A stretch of DNA of 64,000 nt from Azospirillum sp. B510 (GCF_000010725.1 NC_013854.1:310001-374000); one strand, 5' to 3'. Counted from the first letter of the stretch, positions 48,461 through 57,349 are shown. Made by a program: numbers and translations. Notes: generated from the sequence alone by a model not told the origin.

Positions 48461-49537
48461 ATGTCCGCCGCACTCCAATCCAAACCCGACCGTCCCCATC
48501 CCGACAGGTGGATCAAGGTCCTGCCGGAGGGACTTTATGTCGAGCCCGGCGGCTTCTTCATCGACCCGGTGCGCCCGGTGGAGCGCGCCATCGTCACCCA
48601 TGGCCATTCCGACCATGCCCGGCCCGGCAACCGCCATGTGCTGGCGACACCGGGCACGCTCGCCATCATGCGCCAGCGGATGGGCGAGGCGGCGGGCGGC
48701 GGCCTGCAACCGCTGGAGTATGGCGAGGGGCTGAGGATCGGCGAGGTCCGGGTCCGGCTGGTCCCCGCCGGCCATGTGCTGGGCAGCGCCCAGGTGGTGC
48801 TGGAGCATGGCGGGTGGCGCGTCGTGGTGTCGGGCGACTACAAGCGGCGGTTCGACCGGACCTGCGCCGCCTTCGAGCCGGTGCCCTGCGACGTCTTCGT
48901 CACCGAGGCGACCTTCGGCCTGCCGGTGTTCCGCCATCCCCCCGATCTGGAGGAGGTGGGGAAGCTGCTGCGTTCGATGGCGCTGTTCCCGGAGCGCAGC
49001 CATGTCGTCGGCGTCTATGCGCTGGGCAAATGCCAGCGGCTGATCACGCTGCTGCGGGCGGCGGGCTATGATCGGCCGATCTGGCTGCATGGCGCGCTGG
49101 AGCCGCTTTGCCGGCTCTACCGCGAGTTCGGCGTCGCGCTGGGGGAGTTGCGGCCGGCGACGGCGGCGGCGAAGGAGGCGTTGAAGGGCGCCCTGGTGCT
49201 GGCCCCGCCGGCGGCGGTGGCCGACCGCTGGGCGCGGCGGCTGGCCGATCCGGTGGTGGCGATGGCGTCCGGCTGGATGCGGGTGCGCCAGCGCGCCCGC
49301 CAGCGCGGGGTGGAGCTGCCGCTGATCATCTCCGACCACGCCGACTGGGACGAGCTGTGCCGGACGCTGGAGGATGTCGGCGCGCCGGAGGTCTGGGTCA
49401 CCCATGGCCGGGAGGAGGCGCTGGTCCATCACGCCACCAGCCGCGGCATCCATGCCCGCGCCCTGGCGCTGATCGGCTTCGAGGACGAGGATGCGGACGG
49501 GCTTCCGGCTGGGGCCGCCGGGGGAGAGGCGTCGTGA
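48461..49537 (+). CDS. Ligase-associated DNA exonuclease (metallo-beta-lactamase type)
   Basis: The 358-residue protein is a beta-CASP-like metallo-beta-lactamase. The metal motif THGHSDHARPG is at about residue 45, with GHVLGSAQVVLEHGGW, VVSGDYKRRFD and a later ISDHADWDEL and WVTHGREEALVHHA. It has the signature of the DNA 3'-end-processing exonucleases found next to ATP-dependent ligases (Lig-associated exonuclease). It overlaps the ligase start by 4 bases (GTGA), showing they work together in DNA end repair. The start at 48461 gives the family length. Confidence 0.92.
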   Translation: MSAALQSKPDRPHPDRWIKVLPEGLYVEPGGFFIDPVRPVERAIVTHGHSDHARPGNRHVLATPGTLAIMRQRMGEAAGGGLQPLEYGEGLRIGEVRVRLVPAGHVLGSAQVVLEHGGWRVVVSGDYKRRFDRTCAAFEPVPCDVFVTEATFGLPVFRHPPDLEEVGKLLRSMALFPERSHVVGVYALGKCQRLITLLRAAGYDRPIWLHGALEPLCRLYREFGVALGELRPATAAAKEALKGALVLAPPAAVADRWARRLADPVVAMASGWMRVRQRARQRGVELPLIISDHADWDELCRTLEDVGAPEVWVTHGREEALVHHATSRGIHARALALIGFEDEDADGLPAGAAGGEAS

Positions 49538-51135
49538 ACCGCTTCGCCGCGCTGATCGACGCGCTGGTCTTCATGCCGTCGCGCAGCGGCAAGATCCGTC
49601 TGCTGGTCGATCATTTCGCCAGCGCGCCGGACCCGGAGCGCGGCTGGGCGCTGGCGGCGCTGACCGGCGCCCTGAGCTTCCGCGAGGCCAAGCCGGCCGC
49701 CATCCGCGAGTTGGCGGCGGCGCGGGTCGATCCGGTGCTGCTGGCGCTGTCCTATGATTATGTCGGCGATCTGGCCGAGACGGTGGCGCTGATCTGGCCG
49801 GAACGGCCCAACCCTGCCAACAGCCCGCCGCCCGGCCCATCCCCCGGCCTGGACGAGGTGGTCGAGGGCTTGCGGGCGGCCAGGCGCGGGCAGGTGATGG
49901 GGCTGGTGGAGGGGTGGCTCGACACGCTCGATCCGTCGGGGCGCTTCGCCCTGCTGAAGCTGATCACCGGGGCGCTGCGCATCGGCGTGTCGGCGCGGCT
50001 CGCCAAGACGGCGCTGGCGGAATGGGGCAGGGCGGCGCGGCCGGAGGTCGGCGTCGATGACGTCGAGGAGGTCTGGCACGGGCTGACCGCCCCCTATCCC
50101 GAGCTGTTCGCCTGGCTGGAGGGGCGGGCCGAGCGTCCGGCGACCGGGGCCGGCGCCGGTTTCCGCCCGATGATGCTGTCCCACCCGCTGGAGGAGGAGG
50201 ACCGCGCGGGACTCGACCCCGCCGCCTATGCCGCGGAATGGAAATGGGACGGCATCCGCGTGCAGCTGGTGGCGCGCGGTGGCGAACGGCGGCTCTACAG
50301 CCGCACCGGCGACGACGTGTCGGGCGCCTTTCCCGACATCGTCGATCACATGAGCTTCGACGCCGTGCTCGACGGTGAGCTGCTGGTGGCGCGCGACGGG
50401 GTGGTGGCCCCCTTCAACGACTTGCAGCAGCGCCTCAACCGCAAGAGCGTGACGGCGCGGATGCTGCGCGACGGGCCGGCCTGGGTCCGGCTCTACGACA
50501 TCCTGTTCGACGGCGAGGAGGATCTGCGCGGCCTGTCCTTCGTCGAGCGCCGCGCCCGGCTGGAACGCTGGTTCGAGACGGTGCGGCCACGGCGGATGGA
50601 TCTGTCGCCGCTGGTGCCCTTCGCCGGCTGGGACGAGCTGGCGGGCTTGCGCGAGGGCGCGCGGGAGAACGGCATCGAGGGGCTGATGCTGAAGCGCCGC
50701 GACAGCGCCTATCTGGCCGGGCGGCCCAAGGGGCCGTGGTTCAAGTGGAAGCGCGGGGCGCTGACGCTCGACACCGTGATGATGTACGCCCAGCGCGGCC
50801 ACGGGAAGCGGTCGAGCTATTATTCCGACTACACCTTCGGCGTCTGGCGCGGCGAGGAGCTGGTGCCGGTCGGCAAGGCCTATTCCGGCTTCACCGACGC
50901 CGAGCTGATCGAGCTGGACCGCTGGGTGCGCACTCATACCACCCGCCGCTACGGCCCGGTGCGCGAGGTGGAGGCCGGGCTGGTGCTGGAGGTCGCCTTC
51001 GACAGCGTCCATCCCTCCACCCGGCACAAGAGCGGGCTTGCCATGCGCTTTCCCCGCATCCACCGCATCCGCTGGGACAAGCCGGCCACCGAGGCCGACC
51101 GGCTGGAGACGCTGGCGGCGCTGGTGGCGGGGTAG
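49534..51135 (+). CDS. ATP-dependent DNA ligase
   Basis: The 533-residue ligase starts at GTG 49534. An N-terminal helical domain (about 1-190, with RSGKIRLLVDHFAS and LLKLITGALRIGVSARLAKTAL) precedes the adenylation domain, whose catalytic motif EWKWDGIRVQL is near 235. Motifs FDAVLDGELLV, EGLMLKRRDSAYLAGR and WFKWKR follow, and an OB fold closes the chain. This is the stand-alone bacterial ligase family coupled to an exonuclease, helicase and phosphoesterase. Only the exonuclease is present here. It acts in single-strand or end repair, not replication, which is served by the NAD-dependent ligase. Confidence 0.93.
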   Translation: MNRFAALIDALVFMPSRSGKIRLLVDHFASAPDPERGWALAALTGALSFREAKPAAIRELAAARVDPVLLALSYDYVGDLAETVALIWPERPNPANSPPPGPSPGLDEVVEGLRAARRGQVMGLVEGWLDTLDPSGRFALLKLITGALRIGVSARLAKTALAEWGRAARPEVGVDDVEEVWHGLTAPYPELFAWLEGRAERPATGAGAGFRPMMLSHPLEEEDRAGLDPAAYAAEWKWDGIRVQLVARGGERRLYSRTGDDVSGAFPDIVDHMSFDAVLDGELLVARDGVVAPFNDLQQRLNRKSVTARMLRDGPAWVRLYDILFDGEEDLRGLSFVERRARLERWFETVRPRRMDLSPLVPFAGWDELAGLREGARENGIEGLMLKRRDSAYLAGRPKGPWFKWKRGALTLDTVMMYAQRGHGKRSSYYSDYTFGVWRGEELVPVGKAYSGFTDAELIELDRWVRTHTTRRYGPVREVEAGLVLEVAFDSVHPSTRHKSGLAMRFPRIHRIRWDKPATEADRLETLAALVAG

Positions 51136-51162
51136 AGGCGGGGGGACGGGGCAGGGGGACCT

Positions 51163-51810
51163 TCAGCCTTCCTGCCCGCCGCCCTGATGCCGCCGGTAAG
51201 AGCTGTCGAACGCGGCCAACAGCTCGCCATACTCCGTGGCGACGGACAGGTCCGGGGCCGACGATCGGGTCTTGGCGGAGGGACGGAACAGGACCCCGCG
51301 CGTCGCCCGTCGCAACATCTCCACATCGTTCAGCGCATCCCCGACCGCGAAGGCGAACCCCCCGGAGCGTGGAAACAGATCGTAGCAGAGATGTTTGCCC
51401 CTGAAGCCGTTCCACGGGTCGCAGCCGGCGATCATCCCGTCGCCGTCGATCAGGAAGCGGTGGCAGATGATCCGGTCCAGATCGAAGCGGCCCACAAGGT
51501 CGCTGTTCATCGGCCCGAACGAATCGGAAACCAGCACCACCGTTCCCCGTCGCTTGAGGTCCCGCACGAAATCGATCGCCCCCGGCAACGGGGCGAGCCG
51601 GCGCAACTCCGTCAGGATCGGCTGGATGCCAATCCCGCCTTGCCGCAGAGCCGCGATCCGCTTGTCCATGAGGGCGACATAGTCCGGCGTCTCCCGCGTC
51701 GTCTCGCGCAGGGCGGGGAGAGCGAAGCGGTCGGCGAGGAAGGGCCACATTTCAGGAACGAGCACCCCTTCGAGATCCACGAAGGCGGTGGAGGGGACGG
51801 GGGTCGTCAT
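51163..51810 (-). CDS. ThrH-like HAD phosphatase (phosphoserine phosphatase/homoserine phosphotransferase)
   Basis: The 215-residue protein matches ThrH: FVDLEGVLVPEMWPFLA with the nucleophilic DxExV motif, ALRETTRETPDYVALMDKRI, LVSDSFGPMNS (motif II Ser) and FAVGDALNDVEML (motif IV). ThrH dephosphorylates phosphoserine and can phosphorylate homoserine. The start overlaps the LysE-type exporter stop by 4 bases. Paired with an amino-acid exporter it probably adjusts serine/threonine/homoserine pools. One difference is DxE where serine phosphatases have DxD; this is normal for ThrH. Confidence 0.85.
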   Translation of the reverse strand: MTTPVPSTAFVDLEGVLVPEMWPFLADRFALPALRETTRETPDYVALMDKRIAALRQGGIGIQPILTELRRLAPLPGAIDFVRDLKRRGTVVLVSDSFGPMNSDLVGRFDLDRIICHRFLIDGDGMIAGCDPWNGFRGKHLCYDLFPRSGGFAFAVGDALNDVEMLRRATRGVLFRPSAKTRSSAPDLSVATEYGELLAAFDSSYRRHQGGGQEG

Positions 51811-52460
51811 CCGATGCTCCCGCCCTGTTCGAAGGCCAGAAGCAGGATGCCGAAGGTCGTGAGGATCGCACCGATCGCGACGTTGAAGATACGCTGCCGC
51901 CGCATGACGAAGGCGCGGACCTCGGGCCGGGACAGCCAGATGGACACGAGGGAGAACCACAGGAAATGCGACAACGAGATGAACAGGCCCCAGGCGAACT
52001 GCTGGGAGACCGGTGTCTCGCGGCCGATGACCTGGCTGTAGAGGCTGATCACGAAGATGGAGGTCTTCGGGTTGAGCCCGTTGGTCAGCACGCCGGTGAA
52101 AATCCCCCTGGCACCCGACCTTCCGGCGTGACCGGCCGACTCCCCGGCGGCGCCGGCCGCTCCGATCGCCCCGGTCGCGACAACACGGCTGAGCGCCGTC
52201 GAAGCCCCCATATAGATCAGATATGCCGTACCGAGCAGCTTGATGACGTCAAGCGCCTCGGGAAAGACCTTCTGGATGATCGCGATGCCGAAGATCGCAT
52301 AGGCGATGTGGAACCAGCACGCCATCGCGATGCCCACGCTGACCGCCAGTCCCGCCCGCCGGCCATAGAGGCAGCTGTTGCGGGATACCATCGCGAAGTC
52401 GGCGCCGGGACTGAGGACGGCGAGCCATACGATCGATACAATGAGAACGGCCTGCTCCAT
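51807..52460 (-). CDS. LysE/RhtB-family amino-acid exporter
   Basis: The 217-residue protein has about six membrane helices. The N-terminal signature LSPGADFAMVSRNSCLYGRRAGLAVSVGIA and the helix with LIYMGASTAL identify the LysE/RhtB family. It carries an Ala/Gly-rich loop in the middle (about 105-125) and then LNPKTSIFVISLYSQV, a family hallmark. Members export lysine, threonine, homoserine or their lactones. The downstream gene is ThrH-like and the divergent gene is a LysR regulator, which together suggest a homoserine/threonine-related export module. Confidence 0.9.
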   Translation of the reverse strand: MEQAVLIVSIVWLAVLSPGADFAMVSRNSCLYGRRAGLAVSVGIAMACWFHIAYAIFGIAIIQKVFPEALDVIKLLGTAYLIYMGASTALSRVVATGAIGAAGAAGESAGHAGRSGARGIFTGVLTNGLNPKTSIFVISLYSQVIGRETPVSQQFAWGLFISLSHFLWFSLVSIWLSRPEVRAFVMRRQRIFNVAIGAILTTFGILLLAFEQGGSIG

Positions 52461-52768
52461 ATATGCCTCCTGGACGTTGAGATCGCCCAGCCGCCCGACA
52501 TCGCCGGCACGGCCGGGTTTCCCCGTTTCACTTTCTGCGGAAGGTGAGGACCAGCACGTCGCGATGGCCGGGTTCGTTGGGGTTGAGACGCATGATCGGC
52601 GTCACGCCATGCGCAACCCGTTCGTCATTGACGTCGGCTTGCCGCCGTCACCGACGGCGTCGATGCGGAATTGATGGGCCTTGACATGCCGGTGCCCCGG
52701 GAAAACCGCTTGCCTTTGAGCAAAGGAATATCTTTATCGGCTGTATTTCTGCGGGTGGAAGATAAAAA
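52461..52768. other. Promoter region between lysE-type and lysR-type genes
   Basis: No gene over 60 residues. The part from 52690 is A+T-rich. A palindrome CCTTTG-AG-CAAAGG lies near 52713-52726 and could be a regulator site. The exporter start has a GGAGGC-type site upstream. Confidence 0.35.
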
Positions 52769-52942
52769 ATGGCCGGATTTTTGCTGATTATATCGGTTAT
52801 TGCGCTGGTATGCATCTCTGTTCCCCAGTTTGGTCTTGTTGCCGCTTCTGTGGTTGGCGTAAATATGGGAACATATCGTGCTGATCATTTAAATCGACTT
52901 CATCTCACCTGTTTCCATGAGGAAAAGTCACAAGATGAGTGA
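52769..52942 (+). CDS. Small membrane-protein ORF upstream of LysR gene
   Basis: A 57-codon frame starts at ATG 52769 after GGTGGAAGATAAAAA. The product begins MAGFLLIISVIALVCISVP, a hydrophobic helix, then a second mild helix and a charged end. Its stop TGA overlaps the LysR start (ATGAGTGA at 52935-52942), so translation could be coupled. It is too short for family comparison and lies in A+T-rich DNA; it may be a leader peptide or spurious. Confidence 0.4.
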   Translation: MAGFLLIISVIALVCISVPQFGLVAASVVGVNMGTYRADHLNRLHLTCFHEEKSQDE

Positions 52943-53879
52943 TCGACCCAATGTCCGGACACGCCTGCCGCAGCTCGGCGCTTTGAGGGTGTTCGAATCG
53001 GCCGCTCGCCACGGAAGCCTGACCCGCGCCGCCGAGGAGCTGCATGTCACGCATGGCGCCGTCAGCAAGCAGATCAAGAATCTTGAGCTGGAGCTTGGCG
53101 AGGACCTGTTCCTCCGTCGCAATCGCGGGGTGTTCCTGACCGAACGGGGACGGTCTTTGGCGGAAAGGTTGGGCATGATCTTCACGGAGCTGGAGGAGAC
53201 ACTTGTCGGCTTCCGCAGGAAGGGTCCGGATCAGCCTCTCGTCGTCTCGTGCGAGCCGACCTTGTGCCTGAAATTTCTCATTCCCAGTCTCGGCGACCTT
53301 TTGAAGGATACCGGGATGGAGGTGCGGGTGCTCGCGGCGGGGGGGAGCATCGATTTCAGGCGTGACCATATCGATCTCGCCATCCGACGGAACGACTTCG
53401 CCATCGATGGCTCCATCCATTCGACGATCATCTGCGACGAGGTGATGGGGCCGGTCTGCAAGGCCGGGATGTTGACGGCGGCCGATGCCGGAACCGGACG
53501 GTTCAAACTTCCAGCCCTTCACACCCGGACACGTCCCGATGCCTGGACGACATGGCGGCGGCTGAAACATCCTGCCGTGGACTGCGATTCGAACATCACC
53601 TACGAGCATTTCTATCTGGCGATCGAGGCCGCCATGGCCGGTCAGGGCATCGCGCTCGCATCACTTCATATGGTCCGCCGCGATATCGCCGCGAACCGGC
53701 TGAGCAGCCTCTGCGGGTTCTGGCCGGATGGCACCCATTACGTCGTCCTGTCGGAACGTCCGATCGAACAGGATGAAAGGGCCGTCCGTTTCGTGGGCTG
53801 GCTGTCCAAGGCGATGAATGACACTCTGGCCGACGGTGTGGCGGGCGGCCTCAGCGCAGCGGCGCCGTCACCACGGTGA
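52935..53879 (+). CDS. LysR-family regulator (GcvA-like)
   Basis: The 314-residue protein has an HTH with LRVFESAARHGSLTRAAEELHVTHGAVSKQIKNLE (written whole only in parts: RHGSLTRAAEELHVTHGAVS). This is the GcvA/AmpR-type LysR signature. The effector domain starts near residue 90 (PLVVSCEPTLCLKFLIP). I chose ATG 52935, preceded by AGGAAAAG, rather than the in-frame ATG 18 bases upstream that has no ribosome-binding site. It is divergent from the LysE-ThrH pair and probably regulates it. The 3' end overlaps a small lipoprotein gene on the other strand by 29 bases. Confidence 0.9.
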   Translation: MSDRPNVRTRLPQLGALRVFESAARHGSLTRAAEELHVTHGAVSKQIKNLELELGEDLFLRRNRGVFLTERGRSLAERLGMIFTELEETLVGFRRKGPDQPLVVSCEPTLCLKFLIPSLGDLLKDTGMEVRVLAAGGSIDFRRDHIDLAIRRNDFAIDGSIHSTIICDEVMGPVCKAGMLTAADAGTGRFKLPALHTRTRPDAWTTWRRLKHPAVDCDSNITYEHFYLAIEAAMAGQGIALASLHMVRRDIAANRLSSLCGFWPDGTHYVVLSERPIEQDERAVRFVGWLSKAMNDTLADGVAGGLSAAAPSPR

Positions 53880-54027
53880 CGGAGGTCTCGGCCACGCTGC
53901 CGGCGACATCCACCGCGGTGCCGGCCATGCTGGCGGTGGCGCCGGCGACCCCGGTGACGACGCCGCAGCCGGTCAGCGGACCGCCCATCAGCAACAGGGC
54001 GACCAGTGGAAGCAGGCGGCGGGACAT
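53851..54027 (-). CDS. Small lipoprotein
   Basis: The 58-residue protein begins MSRRLLPLVALLLMGGP and has a lipobox LTG-C with the acylated cysteine at 21. The mature 38 residues are Ala/Gly/Val/Thr-rich (VTGVAGATASMAGTAVDVAG), like entericidin-type or spacer lipoproteins. The ATG at 54027 has a GGAGGA site 6 bases upstream. It is too small for more; an envelope function is likely. Confidence 0.7.
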   Translation of the reverse strand: MSRRLLPLVALLLMGGPLTGCGVVTGVAGATASMAGTAVDVAGSVAETSVTVVTAPLR

Positions 54028-54360
54028 GGCGTCCTCCAGAGGATAGGGCTGGCCCGAGGCGGACCTCGACGGGATTGCAGCACGCAAATCCGACCGAAAG
54101 GTTAATTCGGGTATTTGACGCAAGTGTTGCGGAAGTTCCGATTGTGATCTGCGGCTTTCCATACAATGAGAAATAGTTAATCGTTTGGCTCGTGTCCGAA
54201 AAAGCGTGGTATGCCACAGGAAAAACAGCATGGCTGCCATGAGGAACCGGCCATTATCCAGCGGTGTTTCCGCGTGGCGGCAGTCAATTCCACTCCCATA
54301 TCAGGCCTGCCGACCGAGGCGAACCATCTCCAATCCATTGATTGGTTGGGAAAGACACCG
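54028..54360. other. Region upstream of the patatin gene
   Basis: No separate gene. The frame of the patatin remains open back to 54211, so the true start may lie within this stretch. It is A+T-richer at 54100-54220, where the divergent promoters probably lie (GGTTAATTCGGGTATTTGAC near 54097). Confidence 0.4.
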
Positions 54361-55524
54361 ATGCGTGACGGATCCTTCGCTGATCTCATCGCCCCCTATG
54401 ACCGGGTGGCTCTCGTCCTACAGGGCGGCGGCGCGCTCGGCGCCTATCAGGCCGGCGTCGTCGAAGGGCTGTTCCAGCACGACATCCATCCGACCTGGGT
54501 GGCCGGCGTGTCGATCGGCGCCATCAACGCGGCGCTGATCGCCGGCAATCCGCCGGACCGGCGCTGCGCCGCCCTGACCGAATTCTGGACCCGCGTCGCC
54601 CCGCCCTCGCCCTGGGAACATGCGGAGGCGTTGTGGCGGCAGCTCGATCCCGACGGCCCGTCGATCGCCATCCTCAACCAGTGGAGCGCCTGGCGGACGG
54701 CGCTGTCCGGCCAGCCCGGCTTCTTCCGCCCGCGGCCGCCGGTGGAATGGGCGGCGGCCGGTCCCTATGCCGGGCCGACCAGCGTCTATGACACCGGGCC
54801 GCTGAAGCGGACGCTGGAGGATCTGATCGATTTCGAGCGGATCAACCGCGGCGACATCCGGCTGTCGCTGGGGGCGGTCAATGTGCGGACCGGCAATTCG
54901 ATCTATTTCGACACCGAGACCCACCGGATCGGACCCGAGCATGTGATGGCGAGCGGCGCCCTGCCGCCCGGCTTCGCCCCGGTCGAGATCGACGGCGAGT
55001 TCTACTGGGACGGCGGGCTGGTCTCCAACACGCCGCTCGACCATGTGCTGGAGGATCAGCCGCGCCGGGACACGCTGGTTTTCCAGGTCGATCTGTGGAG
55101 CGCCAGCGGACAGGTGCCGCGCGGCATGTCGGAGGTGCTGGAGCGCCAGAAGGACATCACCTATTCCAGCCGCACCCGCTTCAACACCGACAAGGCGACC
55201 TACGAGCAGACCCTGCGCAACCAGCTGGTCACCCTGCTCGACCGACTGCCCGACCATCTCAGCGACACGCCGGAGGCGAGGGCCCTGCGGCAGGCCGCCT
55301 GCGGGGCGGCGATCAACATCATCCACCTGATCTACCGCCGCAAAAGCTACGAGCGCGACAGCAAGGATTACGAATTCTCCAACGCCGGCATGCGGGAGCA
55401 TTGGCAGACCGGTCTCAACGACACGCTGGCCACGCTCGCCCATCCGGACTGGCTGGCGGTGCCGTCGCGGCTGGACGGTCCCGTCACCCATGATGTGCGG
55501 CGCGACGACGCCCGGCCGTCCTGA
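54361..55524 (+). CDS. Patatin-like phospholipase with DUF3734 C-terminus
   Basis: The 387-residue protein has the patatin core: an oxyanion loop LQGGGALGAYQAGV near residue 22, the nucleophile motif GVSIGAINAAL near 52, and the catalytic Asp in EFYWDGGLVSNTPLDHVL near 215. The last 150 residues match DUF3734 (VFQVDLWSASGQVP, TYSSRTRFN-type run, IIHLIYRRKSYERDS). Family members are often found beside 3-hydroxybutyrate dehydrogenase, as here, and are suspected to act on polyhydroxybutyrate or phospholipid at granules. The start is uncertain: ATG 54361 gives the domain start, but the frame extends to ATG 54211. Confidence 0.85.
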   Translation: MRDGSFADLIAPYDRVALVLQGGGALGAYQAGVVEGLFQHDIHPTWVAGVSIGAINAALIAGNPPDRRCAALTEFWTRVAPPSPWEHAEALWRQLDPDGPSIAILNQWSAWRTALSGQPGFFRPRPPVEWAAAGPYAGPTSVYDTGPLKRTLEDLIDFERINRGDIRLSLGAVNVRTGNSIYFDTETHRIGPEHVMASGALPPGFAPVEIDGEFYWDGGLVSNTPLDHVLEDQPRRDTLVFQVDLWSASGQVPRGMSEVLERQKDITYSSRTRFNTDKATYEQTLRNQLVTLLDRLPDHLSDTPEARALRQAACGAAINIIHLIYRRKSYERDSKDYEFSNAGMREHWQTGLNDTLATLAHPDWLAVPSRLDGPVTHDVRRDDARPS

Positions 55525-55587
55525 CCCCTGCGGCATCACCGACAACAGCCACCCCAACCGACATCGCAACCGATAAGGAGCCGACCC

Positions 55588-56367
55588 ATGCGTTTGCAGG
55601 ACAAAGTCGCCGTCATCACCGGTGCGGCGAGCGGGATCGGTCTGGAGATCGCCCGGACCTTCGCCCGCGAGGGCGCGCTGGTCGTCATCGCCGACCTCAA
55701 CCAGGCCGGCGCCGACGCGGCCGCCGCCAGCCTCGACCCCACCGGGAAACGGGCGCTCGGCGTCGCCATGAATGTGACCGACGAGGCCCAGGTCGATGCC
55801 GGCATGGCCCGCGCCGTCGCCGCCTTCGGCCGGATCGACATATTGGTCAGCAATGCCGGCATCCAGACCGTGGCGCCGGTCGAGCAGTTCGAATTCGCCA
55901 AGTGGAGGCAGCTTCTGTCCATCCATCTGGACGGCGCCTTCCTGACCACGCGCGCCGCCCTGCGGACCATGTACGCGCAGGGAGGCGGCAGCATCATCTA
56001 TATGGGATCGGTGCATTCCAAGGAGGCGTCGGCGCTGAAGGCGCCCTACGTCACCGCCAAGCACGGGCTGATCGGCCTCGCCAAGGTGGTCGCCAAGGAG
56101 GGGGCGGCGCATGGCGTGCGCGCCAACGTCATCTGTCCCGGCTTCGTCCGCACCCCGCTGGTCGAAAAGCAGATCCCGGAGCAGGCCAAGGAACTCGGCA
56201 TCTCCGAAGAGGCGGTGGTGAAGACGGTCATGTTGAAGGAGACCGTCGACGGCGAGTTCACGACGGTCGAGGACGTCGCCGAGGCCGCGCTGTTCTTCGC
56301 GTCCTTCGGCTCCAACGCGCTGACCGGCCAGTCCCTGGTGGTCAGCCACGGCTGGTTCATGCAATAG
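55588..56367 (+). CDS. bdhA: 3-hydroxybutyrate dehydrogenase
   Basis: The 259-residue SDR oxidises 3-hydroxybutyrate to acetoacetate with NAD+. It has the cofactor loop [22 protein letters not shown] (NNAG-type), and the catalytic Ser/Tyr/Lys in [23 protein letters not shown]. The [18 protein letters not shown] block is typical of the TIGR01963 type, which works in polyhydroxybutyrate breakdown. It lies 63 bases downstream of the patatin gene on the same strand, so the two may form an operon. The ATG follows AAGGAG. Confidence 0.93.
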   Translation: MRLQDKVAVITGAASGIGLEIARTFAREGALVVIADLNQAGADAAAASLDPTGKRALGVAMNVTDEAQVDAGMARAVAAFGRIDILVSNAGIQTVAPVEQFEFAKWRQLLSIHLDGAFLTTRAALRTMYAQGGGSIIYMGSVHSKEASALKAPYVTAKHGLIGLAKVVAKEGAAHGVRANVICPGFVRTPLVEKQIPEQAKELGISEEAVVKTVMLKETVDGEFTTVEDVAEAALFFASFGSNALTGQSLVVSHGWFMQ

Positions 56368-56389
56368 GCGGCATCGAAAGCCGCCGGAA

Positions 56390-56431
56390 CGGAAAAGGCG
56401 CCGGGTCGCCATCGGCCCAGCGCCTTTTCCG
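56390..56431. terminator. Bidirectional terminator
   Basis: Perfect 12-bp stem (56390-56401 with 56420-56431; CGGAAAAGGCGC) between converging genes. A and T runs at the foot allow use on both strands. Confidence 0.75.
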
Positions 56432-56447
56432 CTTTTCCGGCCTTGGC

Positions 56448-57224
56448 TCAGCCCAGATTGTGCTTGGCCACCACGGCGGCGAAATCATCGCCGAAATGCT
56501 CGCCGACGCGGATGACGGAGACGCCCTGGGGGATTTCCTGCAACGACGGATGGTCGAGGTTCAGCGAGGTCAGCAGCGCCATCGGCACATGGTGGGTCAC
56601 GCTCATGGCGCGCAGCCCGCGGATCAGGTCGAGACCCGACAGCCCGTCCATCACCATCGAGGCGATGACCATGTCCGGCGGCACACGCACCGCGAGGCTG
56701 ATCGACTCGATGGGGTCGGTCACCGTCATGGTGCGGAAGCCGCAGGCCGCCAGTTCCCCGCCCAGCTTCTTGGCGACCACCTTGGACGGGGTGACCAGCA
56801 TGATCTCGACGTTGTGGACCTCGACGTCGGTGACCTGGAACTCGTAGCGCACCGGCAGGGCGCGGATGATCCGGTTGGTCTCGGCCAGCAGCGGCTGCTC
56901 GGCGCGGTCGACCAGCTCGGCGATGCGGTCGATGAAGATCTGGGCGTCGATCAGCTGCTTCTCGTCCAGCCGCTTCAGGCCGCTGAGGTAATCCTCCAGA
57001 CGGTGGGCGACCAGGCTGACGGTGGGATAGCCGAAGCTGGTGCCCATGCCCCTGAAATTATTGGCGGCCAGCCGCAGGACGCCGATGGTCTCGGCATCGT
57101 TGCGCAGGCCCTTCACGCGATCGGCGAGCGTGACGTTCATCATCTCCAGCCGATCGCGCGCGTCGTCGACGAACTCCATGCGCAGGCGGTCTTCGAGATC
57201 GTCGGTCGACAGGTACGAGGCCAT
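56448..57224 (-). CDS. Degenerate HPt-receiver fusion protein
   Basis: The 258-residue protein begins with a CheA/HPt-like helix bundle (residues about 10-110), and residues about 135-250 form a receiver-like fold. In the HPt part the usual A-A-H-x-x-K-G site reads A-A-N-N-F-R-G (53-59), so the phosphorylatable His is Asn55. In the receiver the acidic pair near the start of strand 1 is T-P (145-146), and the phospho-Asp position reads Ser189 (VIASMVMDGLSG). The conserved switch Lys is absent too. So it looks like a paired pseudo-HPt/pseudo-receiver scaffold. The start at 57224 (MASYLSTDDLEDRL) gives a full HPt bundle. Confidence 0.65.
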   Translation of the reverse strand: MASYLSTDDLEDRLRMEFVDDARDRLEMMNVTLADRVKGLRNDAETIGVLRLAANNFRGMGTSFGYPTVSLVAHRLEDYLSGLKRLDEKQLIDAQIFIDRIAELVDRAEQPLLAETNRIIRALPVRYEFQVTDVEVHNVEIMLVTPSKVVAKKLGGELAACGFRTMTVTDPIESISLAVRVPPDMVIASMVMDGLSGLDLIRGLRAMSVTHHVPMALLTSLNLDHPSLQEIPQGVSVIRVGEHFGDDFAAVVAKHNLG

Positions 57225-57349
57225 GGAGCGGTTTCCGGCTGGGGAAAGGGGTACTCCGAATGTACAGCAAATCCACGTGCCGAAACAGTCGCGGCGCGCC
57301 CCTATGAAAAAGGACGCGCCGCCGTTAAGGCTTTCCTGCGCAGCCGGGG

